From the NCBI RefSeq assembly GCF_001757355.1, contig NZ_MINO01000035.1, positions 1 to 41,875 of the forward strand: 41,875 nt of DNA, written 5' to 3'. Below, in pieces: positions 41,082 to 41,875 of this stretch (position 1 is the stretch's first letter; every line of letters begins with the position of its first letter). The position numbers were made by a program, and so were the translations under genes. Source of the stretch: Sphingobium phenoxybenzoativorans (lineage in GTDB: Bacteria > Pseudomonadota > Alphaproteobacteria > Sphingomonadales > Sphingomonadaceae). The notes beneath the pieces are model-generated. The model was not told where the DNA came from. It saw only the letters and a list, made by a program, of their open reading frames with translations, and made no database searches.

Positions 41082-41875
41082 ACAGCGTCCCGGACCGCCC
41101 CGAACCCGACGCCCTGCTGCGCCAGGCAAAGCAGGAGGGGCGCGGCCGCCTGAAGGTGTTCCTGGGCGCCGCGCCGGGCGTCGGCAAGACCTATGAGATG
41201 CTGCTCGACGGCAAGCAGCGGATCAAGGCCGGGGTCGATGTGGTGGTCGGCGTGGTGGAGGCGCATGGACGGCATGAAACCGAAATGCTGCTCCACGGCT
41301 ATGAAGTCATCCCCCGCCTCAGCATCGCGCATCAGGCCCATACCCTGCTGGAAATGGACATCGACGCCATATTGGCGCGCCGCCCCGCGCTGGTACTGGT
41401 GGACGAGCTGGCCCACAGCAACGCACCGGGCAGCCGCCACCCCAAACGCTATCAGGATGTCGAGGAGCTGCGCGACGCGGGCATCGACGTCTATTCGACA
41501 ATCAACATTCAGCATATCGAGAGCCTGAACGATGTGGTGGCGTCCATCACCCGCGTGCGGGTGCGCGAGACCGTGCCGGACTCCATCCTGGAATCGGCGG
41601 AGATCGAGGTGGTGGATATCCCGCCCGACGAGCTGATCGAGCGGCTGAAGGACGGGAAAGTCTATATTCCGGCGGAAGCCAGCCGGGCGCTCAACCATTT
41701 CTTCTCCAAGTCCAACCTCACCGCCCTGCGCGAACTGGCGCTGCGCCGCGCGGCGCAGGCGGTGGATGCGCAGATGCTGGACTATGCGCGGGCGCACGCG
41801 CTGGCCGGGAATTTCGCGGCGGGCGAGCGCGTCATCGTCGCCGTCAGCGAACAGCCCAGCGCGCCCGGCCTCGTC
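41078..41875 (+). CDS. kdpD: Osmosensitive K+ sensor histidine kinase KdpD, N-terminal part (3' end outside window)
   Basis: The frame from GTG 41078 is open to the last base (266 codons). It codes for the KdpD N-terminal domain: Walker [10 protein letters not shown] (about 32-40), [12 protein letters not shown], the Walker B-like [27 protein letters not shown] and [22 protein letters not shown]. The universal-stress-protein-like domain begins at VIVAVSEQP near the edge. The membrane, GAF and kinase parts and kdpE would lie to the right. The 4-bp overlap with kdpC ties translation of sensor and pump. KdpD would turn the operon on when K+ is low. Confidence 0.96.
   Translation, partial: MNSVPDRPEPDALLRQAKQEGRGRLKVFLGAAPGVGKTYEMLLDGKQRIKAGVDVVVGVVEAHGRHETEMLLHGYEVIPRLSIAHQAHTLLEMDIDAILARRPALVLVDELAHSNAPGSRHPKRYQDVEELRDAGIDVYSTINIQHIESLNDVVASITRVRVRETVPDSILESAEIEVVDIPPDELIERLKDGKVYIPAEASRALNHFFSKSNLTALRELALRRAAQAVDAQMLDYARAHALAGNFAAGERVIVAVSEQPSAPGLV

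Noticed and set aside
1..41875. CRISPR array, insertion sequence, prophage or integrative element
   Set aside because: No regularly spaced direct repeats, transposase, integrase or phage gene was found; the tRNA-Gly has no repeated 3' end nearby that would mark an attachment site.

Overview
The window looks like ordinary chromosome from a high-GC alphaproteobacterium, most probably a member of the Sphingomonadaceae (Sphingobium/Sphingomonas-like). The grounds are gene content and style: a carotenoid 3-hydroxylase (crtZ), a TorF-type porin, a TonB-dependent receptor with the typical mature N-terminus, a YheS-like ABC-F protein, SD-led GTG and TTG starts, and many short palindromic intergenic repeats of the kind scattered through sphingomonad genomes. 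No phage, IS, CRISPR array or plasmid gene was seen. One tRNA gene, tRNA-Gly(TCC), is present. The genus is an inference; no rRNA is available to test it.

Layout. 1-1482: the 3' end of a probable HerA-like ATPase gene and a CobB sirtuin. 1670-4606 (minus): ECF sigma factor, FecR anti-sigma factor and a KgtP-type dicarboxylate symporter. 4836-7628: a GT2-GtrA glycosyltransferase and an adjoining large membrane protein, followed by an ABC-F ATPase, a DUF4239 membrane protein, a GNAT-like protein, queF (minus) and a Pro/Ala-rich anchored protein. 13072-15155: sseA and a cystathionine beta-lyase-like gene, overlapping by 4 bp. 15455-20546: TorF porin, a fatty acid hydroxylase/sterol desaturase family protein, an unknown membrane protein, a 750-bp repeat-filled gap, crtZ and lgt. 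20536-21606: a MidA-like methyltransferase. 21780-24046 (minus): tRNA-Gly, then a NUDIX domain in frame with a DUF47/PhoU-like protein, then a Pit phosphate transporter. 24289-27801: an alpha/beta hydrolase, three very small genes and a type B carboxylesterase.

27985-36388 is a catabolic and transport cluster: SDR dehydrogenase, ROK fructokinase, TonB-dependent receptor, FAD-linked 2-hydroxyacid dehydrogenase, MFS transporter, AraC regulator and GntR/FCD regulator. Four copies of one 15-bp palindrome (ideal form ACCTATC-T-GATAGGT) occur in it, two before the receptor and two before araC-gntR. This suggests one local regulon, probably controlled by the GntR protein. 36537-41875 is the kdp high-affinity potassium operon: a 27-codon membrane ORF, kdpF, kdpA, kdpB, kdpC and the first 266 codons of kdpD, which runs off the right edge.

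The points most worth a second look are: the four matching operators; the NUDIX-DUF47 reading frame, which has its own internal ribosome binding site and lacks a normal start codon for its first strand; two nearly identical 66-bp cruciform-capable elements with GAAA/CTTC loops; the sigma/FecR/KgtP gene order with an RBS-overlapping hairpin; and the extra micro-ORF ahead of kdpF.
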